A DNA stretch of 64,000 nt from Pseudocercospora fijiensis CIRAD86. Taxonomy: Eukaryota; Ascomycota; Dothideomycetes; Mycosphaerellales; Mycosphaerellaceae. The DNA lies in assembly GCF_000340215.1 (NCBI RefSeq), contig NW_006921532.1:1281337-1345336 (forward strand), read 5' to 3'. Under the pieces are notes generated by a model. That model was not told the origin of the DNA. It did not search any database and saw only the letters and a list, made by a program, of their open reading frames with translations. Made by a program: the position numbers and the translations under genes. Of the stretch, positions 12,287 through 24,204 are shown piece after piece (positions within the stretch are counted from its first letter, which is position 1; every line of letters begins with the position of its first letter).

Positions 12287-12735
12287 CTATTCCTCTTCAT
12301 CCATACAGGTAACCTTCCACTTCTGAGCTCCTATAGGAGCACACTCCACACTCCAGTGATAAGGAATAATGGTCCGGGAACTCACCTGAACCATGGAAGG
12401 CGTAATCGGAACGGCAGTCTCATTCTTCCCCACAACCTTTTTCTTGGGTCGGTTCTTGTGTTCATGGATGCCGTGACCGTCTCTTCTGCGGCTCGAGCCT
12501 GATGATCAGGCTCATCGATGTGCTTTATCTTCCTAGTTTCATCTGTTTCACCCGTCCTGCTATTTTTCTTCTTTTTGACATCCTTTAAGTCAGCCTCTTC
12601 TTCCCCATTATCCATACCAGCCACCTTAGCTTTGGACAGTCTAGATCTCGTTGACTTCTTTGTGCTTCCGCTCCCGCCTGCTGACTTGCTGATATTCGTA
12701 CCGTTCGCCGTGGTTGTGTACAGCACTCTTCCCAT
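12287..12735 (-). CDS. Small basic/charged protein of unknown function, two exons
   Basis: Predicted 131-residue protein. Exon 1 is 12,735-12,552 and exon 2 is 12,498-12,287. The 53-base intron 12,499-12,551 (GTGAAA...ATCAG, with CTGAT as a possible branch site) removes a frame change. The N-terminal half is Ser/Thr/Lys-rich with a KDVKKKK run; the middle is basic (SSRRRDGHGIHEHKNRPKKK); the C-terminus is hydrophobic and aromatic (IIPYHWSVECAPIG). No signal peptide or known domain was seen. A second possible intron (GTGAGT...CTATAG, 55 bases) lies within exon 2 and would change the C-terminus. The stop codon is about 40 bases from the RIP border, yet the gene itself is not RIP-mutated. Its existence rests on the frame join alone. 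Confidence 0.45.
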
Positions 12736-15700
12736 TTCCAGCACACTGTGGAAACGTGCATAGCTTCATAAAACCTGAGAGCCAGCAATATTTGAGCTGC
12801 GAGTGGGTCAGGTTATTGATCTGGTAGAGATGGTCAGCGGTCGATCACGCAAATGCCAATTTGACAGAATGGAGCTTGCCTCGATCTTTCTCATTACATC
12901 CAAAAAAAATCGTCCTATATGCTAAAAGTGCGTAATTGCCGATACTCATCAACTGCTATGGAAGACTCTTTGCTCACTTACCTACTGCAGGTAACCGTCA
13001 TTGACGCTACGAAGACAGGTGACTATGTAGGCCTATTGGGGCCAGTCCAGTCAACACATGGCATCACGGAGATCAAGAAATCATTGATAAAGATCTTATG
13101 AGCCCTTGCGCTTTGGTGTCAAGGCTGTAGTCTTCTGCTGTGCCGCAGAAGATCACTGGTCTGCTTTGTCATCCATACTAGGCCATGCAATTGCCAGTAT
13201 GAGAGGTCAGCTGTACTCAGCCGGAATTGTTCATTGTCAATGCTCCAACGGCTTGCGCTCGTAGTCGTGGCTATGCAGCATGACGCAACGCCTGAGTTCG
13301 GAGGATGTTCATGAGATTGGATTTGACTACCAAAACAGTTGCGGTTGCCAGGTCACTCCCCTGGGCTGTAAGGGCAGCTTCGATCGCATTTCAGAGGTGA
13401 ATCGTCGGAAAGATAGTCATCGGCTCGGCTGATGGCTAACCAAACCATGAACAATGTCAGAAGCATGCACCCGAATGAACACAGCGCAAGAAACCTTGGG
13501 GTGCATCACGTTCTTTCCTGGTCAGCATCGTCGAGAACGACATCTCGAGAGAGCGGTGAATGAATTGTCTCGGGACAGTCTCTGAATGATTCCCCCTTTA
13601 GGTACGTCTCGCCGACAGTAAGAACACGACACCGGAACGCTTCGGAGCCCTGGTATATCATATCGGAAAGAACAGGGCCGAAGTGTGCATAGAGGCAAGT
13701 CATTCCGGGAGGTATGCGGCGTATGCCAACCAGGGTGTACTGGAGAGGTCAGTGGTTGGCCTGAAGCTCGCCGTAGAAGCTCTCCACCATATTACTTGCA
13801 TACCATTGCCAGCACTAAATTCGGCTTCGCAACAAGCGATGATCGGACCGTAGTCGGCCAGCTTGCTGCATGTCGCGCATAGCATTCCTGATGTTTCGGC
13901 CTCATTCGTCAAGTCTGCAATTGCTGGCATTGCAGAAGCTGGGGTAGCTCCAAGCTGAGACTGCGATAAAGCGTGGAGTGATGATAGAGGATTGAATGCT
14001 TGTCTGCTCTGATACCATGCGATCGCGATTGCCTCGAGCTCCTAGAAGAGTGAGATTGCGATAAGTAAATTCGTTGTTGAATGCTGAACGACACGACCCA
14101 TATTTTCTTGAGACCAGAGCGGGACTTCCAGGATACAGGAGCGGTTGCTGCTGTCGTCAGCGTCCCAAACATCGGTACCTCTATCGTACGTGGTGGAGCA
14201 CTTGAGCTGTTGACAATTTAGAGTGCTCAACCAGCGGCTGGCAGCTCAGCGTATCGAGACAGGGCCGAGCCGACAAGGAGATGCGTGGGGGAAGGAACAT
14301 GTATTGCATATTGATGATGAGTGGGCCATGATTATTATCTTCGTCAGTTCGTGGCACCTTGGAATGTTCGCTTGAAGAGGCAGGATCGATGTTACAGAGA
14401 GAAAGTCACAAAGAGGAGACTTGTCCTTCACATGCAAAGCACGCCATGTGTATGTTGCTTCGCAGTGCTTGGCGTGACGGCTGTCAAGAGGCAGCCACCA
14501 TGCAGGAGCTCCGTATATCCGTTCGTCATAGCAAGAATCAAATGAGGTTCGCATTGTTACACGACAGTAAGTTGTTCGAGCGCCGAACGGTCAACTGCCG
14601 AAGAATCATTCTCGCTGGTCCACTCCAGGTGAAGATTCTCTTCGACACGTTAGCAGTGTCAATAGCCTCGAAGAAATCTGGCGACATGGTCACTGAAAGA
14701 TTCCCAACCTCTACTTTCCGCCACACTAGCCTCATGTTGAAGACCAGAGGAATATAGCGGTGGTGGGTCTAATTTGCCGAAATCGTATGGAGCGAACGAA
14801 GAGTGGCGCATCAAAGCAGTTGGGTGTCGTGCATTAATGCGAAGCAAGCCATCATGTCTAGCGATATGTATGCATTGCGTTGGAGAAAGAAGTGGGCCGT
14901 CGTACGCTGTGGAGACTCCGGATCCAACGCTGGTGGTGCAGCTTATTATGAATAATGCTAGGATCTTTGATGTGAGAAGGTTTGCAGTTCTGAGTCGTGT
15001 CAGTGAGGTTGAAGTTTGAGCAGGTACGCTCCGCTCGACGGATCTTGGCTTTTCTCTGAAACGAAACGTTGAACCCTCGAGGTGCATATAATTTCCTTTC
15101 TTGGTTGATCTACTCGCACCTCTTCCGGCCCATGGGACTGCCGTGCTCTGGCAATAATGCCGATCTACCGTGCGAGACGGCTTATCGAGGGCGACTGTAT
15201 CGAGCTTCCCGTCCGTTCGTGCTGTATCGGCACGGGACGCATTGCAGGCAGGCAGCGGTCTCCTCGATCACGCATCCGAGGTTGCCGTTGCGGGTACAGT
15301 GCTGTAGGCCAAGTCTGGGCGGGGTGGGTCAGAAGGCGTGCGATGAGCGTGGCGTTGCGCGTATCAGGTAATAGAAAAGTGTGTCTTCACACTAAGAAGG
15401 GCAGCAATTTTTAGGTACCACGGCGTGGTCAACGTCGTGGCAAAGCAGAGCAGAATGTGCTGCAAGAATAGGGAGCAGTAGGAAGGACATTCTAGCAGTA
15501 GTATGTGGGTGATAGTAGTGTCGAGACGGCTTCGATCGAAAGCAGAACCGAGACATGGACGATCGAGGCCGCTGCAGGACCAGGACAGGAGTCCATACAG
15601 GAGCAGGGACCCTTTGTGTCTCGATTTGTGGGGAGCAGAATCAGTGGTATAGATAGATTGACTACTCGTACCGACGCAGCAATTCTGGCCGTGAGCGTGG

Positions 15701-16394
15701 AGCAGCAGCAGATGCATCGCGCACGCATCACGCACCGCAGTCGTCTACAATCAATGCACGCCGCTGGCCGCCACGTTGTGTGTACGACTGTCACTGACAG
15801 CTCTTTCTTCTCTGCTTGACCTTGTCCTTTGAGCCATCCTGGCCTGTTTCTGTCTCCCCGCAGCCGGCACACGCCACACGCCATCACCACAGAGTTCCTG
15901 CTAGCACCAGCACCAGCATTGCTTGCACAGCGCACCGCAGCCTCGAGGGACAGGGAGCATAGAGCAACTCTGCTACCCACATCGTCTCATACTCACTCCT
16001 CCTCAACATTATTATTATTGCTCTCCCACACCGCGCGCCCTCCTCTCGGCCCCCACCTCGACGACCAGCATTACCTCGACGCCGACACGTCTGCCACACA
16101 CCCTATCTCTTCCGCGCACGACCACACTTCAGCATTGCCTATTGCGCAACTTCATATCTGCAGGCGCCTTGGTGAGCGGTGAAGCGTGAGACGCGGTCAG
16201 CGGCCAGGCCAGGCCAGGCCATTCCGGAGGCAGGACCTCGCTTCTCGCTGCCCATAGTTCTGCCGCGATCACTGCTGCTGCTGCTGCTGTTGCTGCTGCA
16301 GCACACGGCTAGAGCGCCCTGCACGTTCGTTTCGTGGCCTCTAACGTCGGAGTCGCACTCGCTACCTATGTGCTAAGTGTCGTCCACTTGCGCA
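12736..16394. other. Long intergenic region, no convincing gene
   Basis: Normal dinucleotide composition and not RIP-mutated. Only short overlapping reading frames on both strands were found, none with a recognised domain. The last 600 bases are CT-rich with AGCAC and TCCTC runs, typical of a fungal promoter and 5' leader, and probably belong to the Reg1-like gene. A GGCCA repeat (about 16,199-16,220) and a CTG-type trinucleotide run (16,272-16,299) lie in that leader. Confidence 0.5.
16272..16299 (+). repeat. CTG trinucleotide microsatellite
   Basis: About nine CTG units with one TTG interruption, in the presumed 5' leader of the Reg1-like gene, about 100 bases before its start codon. Confidence 0.8.
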
Positions 16395-18238
16395 ATGACC
16401 GAAGTCCTGGGCATCCCCAGACAACCAGACGGCCAGTCGTTCTATCAAAGCTCTGCGCTCAATCCTTCCCCACCATCTTCCTCATCACTGTTCTTGGACA
16501 CGCCTCCACTGTCGTCGAGCCCCAGCACACCTCATGCCGAACACCAAGAACGAACGTCGGATTCCCGCCCATTCCCACCCTCGGCCACCACGTCCTTCTC
16601 CAATTTCTCCAGCGCGACATCCGACGACTCTACTACGGCCAGCACAACATCGTCCGTAAGCAGTGATTTATCATTGGATACCGACATTACCTTTCCAAAC
16701 TACGACGGCGACATTGGCGTGCCTCCATCCTCTCCCGCCTTTGGCGACGTCGACGATAATTGCAGCGAACCACATGAATCCACAACTACGGACACAACCA
16801 TATCAGAATCACCCTTACCCACGCCGACCATCGTCGACGACTCTGCTGTGCGGCAAGAGCCGTCACGTCAGGTTGATTTCTTGAGTCATGAATGGAGAGA
16901 GGAAGACATATGGTCATCATGGCGAAACATTGTCTCACAAAGAAAGACCGTGTATGGAGAGCGCTCACGACTTGAGAACGCCTCATGGAGGACCTGGGCT
17001 AAAGCGAAGTTCGACCTCCGGACTGTATCTCCCGAGCAGCTAAATTGGTGAGTGTACAGCCTCAAGCTTCCAATTGCACATTACTGATCTGGAACAGGCT
17101 CAAAGAGTCCGACGTAACATGGCTTTATGGACCCTTGAAATTGGCGCCCTCGTATCCCATCTCTGAACGCAGTGGTTCACACTCGAATCACAAATCTCCA
17201 AGAGCAATTCCTTTATCAACAAGAAGCCTATACTGAAGAAACGCAGTGTATCGGAAGTGATGCTGCAGAAGTCGCTTTCTACCTCTTCATTGGTAAAGCA
17301 AGCAGCTGCTCAAGTCCAAGCTCAAGGCAGAGAAGGCAGGAGGTCGGGCCCGGAAGTCATCGACTCGAAATTGCAATCCGAAACTCCGAGCCGGGATCAA
17401 GTTGACTATTTCACAAGCTGGAACAACAGCACTGGCGGTACGCCATGCGAAACGCACGAAAAGCGACACATTCGATTTGATGACCGGGTAGAACAGTGCA
17501 TCGCCGTCGATTGCAAGGATCCAGGACCGGAAGACGAGGATGAAAGCGACGATGAAGAGGTCAATGGCCAGACTTCGAGTTCAGATTCCAGCAGTGACGA
17601 CGGAGTTGTGATGATGAAACGCAAGAAACGCTCAGGACCTAAGAAGTCGAAGAGTGGAAGTCGAAGTAACTCCGCGAATGGTCGAAGGATTATCGAGACG
17701 CTACCGGCTACGACTCTGAAGTATCGCACAGACAGCCCTGATGTGACTGAAGAGGCGCAACACCATACCTTTGGCCGGTCGTGGAACTCCAGTAAACTCA
17801 GTCCAAGCCCGTCGCAGGAGACTCTTCGACCAGCTCGTCACTCGAGCAACTTTTTACTGCCAGGCGATGAGGATGAAGCAGAAGAAGACGATATCGACTC
17901 AGATTCTTCGTGGACTTTCGGCGCAAGTAATAACAAATCTGCTCTCGGAACACCGAGTAGCCCAACTTCCCGAAGCAGCCGTAGCAGAAGTAGTACGCCA
18001 GGCCCGCGTGAAAGTCATTATGAGATCGAAGGCATGCGACGTACCGAGAGTGGTATGTTCATGCCCTACGATGACGATGAGGACGACATCATTGCCGCGG
18101 GACTCTTCGGCCGTGTGAGTGAGACGATCAACACGGCCAGAGACATCGCCCACGTCATTTGGTATGTATACTCAAATCATATCTGAATGCCCACGTTCTT
18201 GCTAACAAGGGAATAGGAACGTTGGCTGGCGGAAATGA
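16395..18238 (+). CDS. Reg1-like regulatory subunit of protein phosphatase 1 (four exons)
   Basis: Fungal Reg1/Hex2-type proteins bring the PP1 catalytic subunit to Snf1 kinase in glucose repression. Exons are 16,395-17,047, 17,098-17,151, 17,205-18,161 and 18,217-18,238. The first and last introns have good signals (GTGAGT...ACAG and GTATGT...ATAG). The middle one (17,152-17,204, GTATCC...AGAG, 53 bases) is weaker, but it alone restores the frame to NSFINKKPILKKR. The N-terminus is Ser/Thr/Pro-rich. A domain of the areA GATA-like family (PF08550, DUF1752) begins at HEWREEDIWSSWR and runs to VTWLYGPLK. The segment KRHIRFDDRVEQCIAV contains RHIRF, which fits the RVxF-type PP1 docking motif. 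Acidic and serine-rich tracts follow, and the end is DIAHVIWNVGWRK. The ATG at 16,395 is the first in frame. The family assignment is firm; the target pathway is inferred from yeast. Confidence 0.85.
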
Positions 18239-19002
18239 AGCTGCTAAAAGTTTCGACCAACTGTACATGCTATAAAGCAACCTATCAGGTGTGCCACAGG
18301 AGTATTGACGGCCTAGCCCGATGATGAGTCCAGTCAGCTGAAATGAGCTGCATCAACTCAACACGCCATCTCCCATGCCAAAGTCGCTGCCTGCAGATCT
18401 TACTCTGTTTACCAAAAGGAGTTCCAGCAAGCATGCAAGGCCACCACGATCATGACGAAATGACCAAATGTAATCAGCCCAAGTGGGCACTGTGCACATA
18501 GATCCGGGAATATCGCGGAGTATATAATGGAGGATGGATGCTCTGGTATGAGTTTGACCCAGATGCGCCGCGCTCGGGTTCGAATTGCGTGTCGCGCATC
18601 CGTATTTATCAAACAACGATGCAAAGGCGTCTTTTGCCTTTACTCCCCGTCCTTTCTAGATGCCACTTCCTCTCTGCATTGCTGCAATCCTGCAATCCTG
18701 CTCGTAAGGTATCGTTGCAGTGACGACTCTCCGTTTTATATAAGTGCAACATGTCTTCTCATCATCGTTATCTCAATCGCCCTGTCCGTCCGTCCGTGCA
18801 CCTCATCTCAATTTAAGCCTTCGCTTCGCCTCGCGTGTAGCGTTCAAGGTTCCTGCCAGCCAACCTCCTTAGAGCATGTTTCGGCATGCACGCTTCCTCT
18901 TCTCCCTCCTACTCTTCATCGTAATCTGCAAGTTATCACAAGTCCTGAGCGAGAAGGGAGATTTTCGAGTGTGAAAGAAAGAGAGAGAGAAATAGTGGGG
19001 GC
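18239..19002. other. Intergenic region / ELMO gene promoter
   Basis: Non-coding sequence between two plus-strand genes. It contains TATATAATGG near 18,521 and, close to the ELMO start, a GAGAGAGAGA run at about 18,980. No conserved frame or RNA gene was seen. Confidence 0.4.
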
Positions 19003-21204
19003 ATGGAGGAGCGGCACAACTTCGAGGAGCGCCCGGATGTCGAGTCGTTGGTTGCTGGACTCGTGGCTGAGAGCGAAAGCGCACGAAAGTATGCGGTTTT
19101 CAAGCTCAAAGGCCTTCTGAGCGATCCGTCCTTTTCAGATGCTTTCATACAAGCTGGCGGTCTACCTGCCTTGCGCCAGGCGGTTTTGGACACTTCGGGC
19201 AACACACAGGCCTATGCGCTGGGCAGCTTGGATGCGCTGTTGGAGCTGGACATTGGTTGGGAGTGCTGCGATGAAGAGGTTCTGGAGAAGGTAGACATGG
19301 CTACATGGAGTCTGCTTTGGACTGACGGAAGCTGACCATGGCCGTAGGCATTGTCTCTAGCTATCTCTCATCCCCTCGTCAACATCGTTCGCAATGCGCT
19401 CACTCTTTTGGTCTTGGTAATCTCGCGACCCGCGCATCCACGAGACTCGAGCGAGGGCGCTTCCGGAATCCGTACTTTGAAGCCAGCGCTGGATAACCAC
19501 CCACAGTTCCTAGAGTCACTGGTGCAGCGTTTGAGTGCTTCCGACCATACTCTCTGCGCCAATGCCCTTCAGCTCGTCAACGCCTTGATGAGAGATGCGA
19601 TCACAAACGGCGGCGAGAACGAATGGCCGAAATTCGTCAAAAAATTGCAAGATCTTGGTGTGATTGGTGGAGTGGGTATGCTGATGCGTGGCGACGCTGC
19701 CAACTATGCAGATAGTCCTCTCGCGATTGCCATCCTAGAGTTTCAAGGCCTGACCAAAGTCCTACTGCGGAAGTGGAGAGATGTCATGGTCAATGTTGAG
19801 CTTTCCGAGCACAAGCGAGCCTTGAAAACAATCCACTTGTTAAGCAAGCCAGAACCATATGCTCCGCCGGTGAGCGTGAATGGAGCCAAGGTCAGGAAAC
19901 ATCATCCAGAGAAGTGGCGAAGGCTAGGGTTCGAGACTGAATCGCCTGCCTGGGAATTCGACGAGACGGGTTATCTTGGAATGATGGACCTGGTTGAGTA
20001 CACTCGACGTAACGAAGACACTTACCAGAAGATTTTGATGGAACAGTCTACGCAACCACGAGAATTCCGATGTCCTATCGCGCGCGCCAGTCTAAGCGTG
20101 ACCTTGGTCCTGTACGAACATTTCGAGATCGATGATAGCACTGTCGATGGCTTGCGCGACAACGGCTTTGACCGCGATCAGAGCGTTGACAGATTGTACA
20201 AACCGCTTCTGCTCCAGTGGGGACGCCTGCATACTGCTGCCTTGAATGCTTTCATCCGGCTGTGGAAGGATGCAGGTGCCGAGCAGCAGGACATTTACAA
20301 AATCGAAGAACTGGTGCGAATCGTTGTCGAGCGGATCGTTGGCTCCGTCGGGCGGAAGACGGATGTCAGCAAAGTAGAGGAAGAACTTCGCGTGGTCAGT
20401 CTCGAGACCGCTCGGCGTTGGCAAATGGAAACCCTCAACGATGTCTACCAAGATGCCTGGGGCCCACATCTGGTTCAAGTGCGGGAACAACTCCATCACG
20501 AAAGCTTGCAATTCATGAAAGAGCAGCGGATCCGATGCATGCTCCAAGGTTCTTGGTTCCCCACGTCAGCAGTCTCTTCGCCCGAAGTCGCCTGGCGATT
20601 TGTTAGGTTAAGCCATAACCGAAGATGGCTACACTACGAAACCTATCCTGTGAAAGGCGATACCGACCCTCCCCTCACCGACCTGCACGAAAAAATCGAC
20701 CTCAACCTTGTCACGTCCGTCGACAGCAATGTTTCGGCCGCCGAACAGCCTATCAGCATCAATGAAGAACATCAAAGCTCGGAAACTCACGAAACGCTAA
20801 AGATTTCTTCTTCGATGCGAGAATCTTCCTCTAACAAAATCTCGACGACTAAGATCACCATCCTGGGAACATCATCTAAACCTTCCAAGCTTGACAATGA
20901 TCAAAAAGAAGAAGAGCGCGTTTTGCTTGAATTATTCCCTAAAACTTCGTATTTGGCGTCCGAATGGTTGGATGGTCTTCTCATGCTTCTCAACCAGCAA
21001 CCCATTACGAAGGATACTACGAGATTGATCGAAATGATGGAGGATTGGGGGGTGAGGTTACGGATGTTGAATCTCAGGTGGGAAGATGTTGACTGGGAGG
21101 CGCTGGAGGCGAGTGTTAAGGGTGGTGGTGGTGGTGGGAAGCCTGTGCCGAGTCGGGAGGGGTTGGATGAGGAGTATTGGTATGCTTTGCCGGATGAGGT
21201 GTGA
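19003..21204 (+). CDS. ELMO/CED-12 family protein, two exons
   Basis: Predicted 714 residues. Exon 1 is 19,003-19,290 and exon 2 is 19,348-21,204. The 57-base intron GTAGAC...CGTAG keeps frame and contains a stop if unspliced. ELMO proteins bind DOCK-family guanine nucleotide exchange factors and act in Rho/Rac signalling at the membrane. The N-terminal third looks like an armadillo-type helical region (ALSLAISHPLVNIVRNAL). A central ELMO domain is followed near residue 490 by LQGSWFPTS and WRFVRLSHNRRWLHYETYP, which match the start of the ELMO PH domain. The C-terminal part of the PH region holds a long Ser/Lys-rich insert (around SSSMRESSSNKIS). A poly-Gly run precedes the Pro-containing tail. 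The family call rests on the PH and ELMO motifs; the function in this fungus is inferred. Confidence 0.8.
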
Positions 21205-22400
21205 GTTAAGAGGGATGGATAGATATTGAGGTTTTCTATTGATGTGTGTGTGTGTGTGTGACTCTTTGGATTTTCCATTGTATACAGACAGCCTCTTGTC
21301 GCATCGGAGTGAAAGCACTCAAATCCCCCAATCCTGGATTTCATGGTTCGCAACGAATTGGGAATCTCAATTCTACGGGCCGCAGGTATCCACTCTCACT
21401 CCGATGCGAGAACTTATTGGAAGACGCTGTACTGCATACTGGATGTGTGTATGCCTCATGTGAGCGAGGATTCCCTAGAAGGAAAAAAACCCCCCTCCAA
21501 CTTCGGATTCGTGGTTTCGAAACGACAACAAGAGGGCTCTTGGATGATGACAGTTTACGGTCCGTGGCGGACCCTTGACCATGCGCAGGCCACGCGAGCA
21601 TAGTCTGTCTTGTGACGGATGGCGAAACACATTAGATAGATGCGATGTGTCGGTTTGGTATAGGCCTTCCGCATCAATAATGCGATCGCGTGGGACAAAG
21701 AAGTGTTGTTTGCAGTAGCGTGTCCCCTCATCGTCAGCGGCTAAAGCGTTCGCTGATTTGCACGCGAGCGGCAGAAGGATGGCGCGTGTACGCAGAGGCC
21801 AGGGGTATTTTTGGAACTTCGACCAAGCCTTCCTTGAGATCGCTTTACGGCAGGGTTTTGACTCTTTTTTGACAGGTATGGTGAAACTCGTTAGGAAGGA
21901 GCGGGGCGGGGCGGGGCGGGGCGGGGCGCGTGAGGTGTGTGGACGTGCCGATGGACATGGTTACACGACTTGTCGTTCACGATACGGAATACATAGGAAG
22001 CAACGGTTGATTCGTAGGGGGGAGGGGGGGGGCCGATCGAATGCGTCTCCCGTAAGGTTCTGTTCTTGGCGGGGATTATTGGGCGGTGGGCGGTGGGCGG
22101 TGGGCGGTCGCGTTGTCACTACTACTGTCGCTAGCCGGGGCCCTGCTGACTGCCTTACGCATCGATCCTTCATCCTGGCGAGAGCAGGGCCAGCAAGATC
22201 GGGGTACCTGAATCTTCCATCTATCAATCATCTCCCCGTGCAGTCTCTTCAATGCAACTTTGGTAACTTAGGCTCCGTTTGCTTCGCGCGTTGCACACCC
22301 GCATTACTATTGCGGCACGGTGGCTTGCGGCAGCCTGCATTCGACCACGGCTCACCTCTCACAACGAGCTCCCCTCGTCTGCAAGGCATATTCTATCAGC
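21205..22400. other. Intergenic region with TG repeat and G-rich tracts
   Basis: No convincing gene. It holds a (TG)9 run at 21,243-21,260 just after the ELMO stop codon and three G-rich tracts at 21,903-22,105, annotated separately. The last 200 bases are CT-rich, as in a fungal promoter. Confidence 0.5.
21903..22105 (+). promoter_or_regulatory. Cluster of three G-quadruplex motifs upstream of the 22,401 gene
   Basis: The tract 21,903-21,921 is four GGGG runs separated by single C bases. The tract about 22,017-22,032 is a near-continuous G run with one A. The tract 22,081-22,105 is four copies of GGGCGGT. The first and third match the G-quadruplex pattern with loops of 1 to 4 bases. All are on the non-template strand of the downstream gene, about 300-500 bases before its start codon. 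That they fold, or act on transcription, is inference. Confidence 0.6.
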
Positions 22401-24204
22401 ATGCGCCCTGCCGTCCACTCCCCATCTCCCGGAGCCTCTCCATGCATTTCTCCGTCACATCGAACGCCATCGACTGAGCGCACTTCCACACCTCGCTCCC
22501 GTCAGCACTCTGACACTCCGCGTTCGAACCCGACCCCAAACATGCTCATCACGCCGGAGGAGTATGCCGCGCTGCCCCCGTCAATCCAGTGAGTCCCTTT
22601 CGTCACACCATGCCATGTCTCCCTCCTGATCCACTTCATCGTGCTCTCCGTGTCACCAAACCCCTCCGTCTTCTGGACCAAGCGTGCGAGCCCTTCCACA
22701 ACTGGAAAATGAAGACAATGTCGACGCTCCAGCATTGCACACGTGAGATCCACCCGACTGACTTACTTGAAACCACCGTCCTCATTACCTCCCCGCTCAC
22801 ATGGCAACCCCACCAGATGTCAATGTTTCTGGCTGAGTGCTAATATGGGCGTGCAGGAAGAAGTACTTCTCGTCCGTCGAGCGGCTACGCATTGCACAAC
22901 AGGCCGCCGCTCAAAAACGCAACAAGCAGAGCAACAAGGACCACTCATGGCTATCGCCTAAGCCATCCTTGGATTCCGCCAGGCCAAAGACTGCCCACTC
23001 ATTCCGGCCGTCATCTTCCCTGTCGCACCTTTCACCATTCAGGAAACCCAGCCACTCTCGATCGGAAGCGGACGTAGATGAAAGTCAGGCCTTGTGGTTC
23101 CTGGCCCTGCCTGATAAATTGAAGCGCTCCAATTTCACTTCAGAGGAGCTCACACTGCTCACCGAGAGCTCAGAGCGAGTACTGGGCATCTCCACCACGT
23201 CGGAAAACAGTGTGTCGAGAAGGACGACTCTCGACCGAAATGAGAGCAGGATCTCATATCATTATCCGTCATTAGTTTCTGAGGAGTTCGAGGGCTTTGA
23301 GAAGGATTGGTCCTGGGTGGATTCGGAATCGATAATGACCTCCGAACCGGCACTTCACGACGTGGACTTTCTGAAGTTGTATGCTCGACAACGACAAGGA
23401 TCTGAGAGCACCACGTATAGTTCGATATCGCCAGACACCGTGGAGCCGCGACCCGAATGGCGACGCAAGTCTTTCACACGCAAACGCGCAATCTCGTTGG
23501 CTCCAATACCGCTACCGCCACCCACCCTACTACCGGCGGTGCCACCTTTACCACAGCCCAGCACCTTGCGGTCCGTGGAGCATGTGCGGTCGCCGCCTCC
23601 TCTTCCATCACCCGTCGATTCTGCTACTGAGACAAAGTACTACAAGGACGTTTCCGCCCGCTCGAAGTTGCGTGAGTATCTGGCTTCACCTGAGAAATTT
23701 GACGAAGCGCTGGAATTTGGCTTTCGTCCTCATCGCACTAAACATGCACCTTCGATGGATGAATGCGATGACGATCTCAACGAGGATCTGGAGGAGCTAT
23801 CGATTGCGAACAGCAAGGATGATGAGGAGATGTCGTCGACAATGTCCCCGAAGACACCTGCCGGTTCTGAAGGTATTTTTGGCCCATATTCCTCACCCAA
23901 CTCTGGTAAAGTCTTGCCACCCTCAAACAAAGTGATGGCCCGCAGCCTAACGCCGGAATTGGGGGGCCGAGAGATGACCTTGCGCATGACTCTGACAAAA
24001 CCGGAACTTCGAGCACCAGAGACCGAATTGTATTCTTTCCAGCGAAGAGGGGTATCTGGCGTGGACATAGAGACCAAGGATCGTCTCGCCCTTGATGGAC
24101 TGCCTGTATGTGAAGATCATTCAGGCGCAGAGGGGGCGTTTGCGGTGTGGAGGACTTCCAAGGGTGGTTTCAAGCGGGCCGGGAAGAGCTTTGGCGGGCG
24201 TTGA
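22401..24204 (+). CDS. Conserved fungal protein of unknown function, two exons
   Basis: Predicted 511 residues. Exon 1 is 22,401-22,588 and exon 2 is 22,857-24,204, joined by a 268-base intron (GTGAGT...GCAG, with GCTAAT as likely branch site), which is long for this window. The join gives PEEYAALPPSIQKKYFSSVERLRIAQ, a compact conserved-looking segment. The N-terminus is Ser/Pro/Arg-rich and probably disordered. A second ordered-looking part is ALWFLALPDKLKRSNFTSEE. A Pro-rich stretch (PIPLPPPTLLPAVPPLP) follows. Near the C-terminus lie SKLREYLASPEKFDEALEFG and an acidic tract. No signal peptide or membrane segment was seen. The start codon is the first in-frame ATG. I recognise the shape as fungal-specific but cannot name a function. 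Confidence 0.75.

Noticed and set aside
12382..12744. Single-exon 120-codon minus-strand frame at the repeat border
   Set aside because: A two-exon model with a 53-base intron gives a more protein-like C-terminus, so the continuous frame was not used.
13506..13930. Two adjacent minus-strand frames with a Cys-containing start, faintly like a HET-domain gene remnant
   Set aside because: The resemblance is limited to a few residues and the frames do not join cleanly.
14246..15087. Overlapping frames on both strands (up to 142 codons) in the 12.7-16.4 kb gap
   Set aside because: No domain, no consistent splice structure, and frames of similar length on both strands.
17152..17204. Apparent frameshift in the Reg1-like gene between WLYGPLK and NSFINKKPILKK
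   Set aside because: A 53-base GT-AG intron, within the size range of the other introns, joins the two frames exactly, so a broken gene is not needed.
18560..18600. GGTTCGAATTGC, resembling a tRNA T-loop
   Set aside because: The flanking bases cannot form a T-stem or an acceptor stem.
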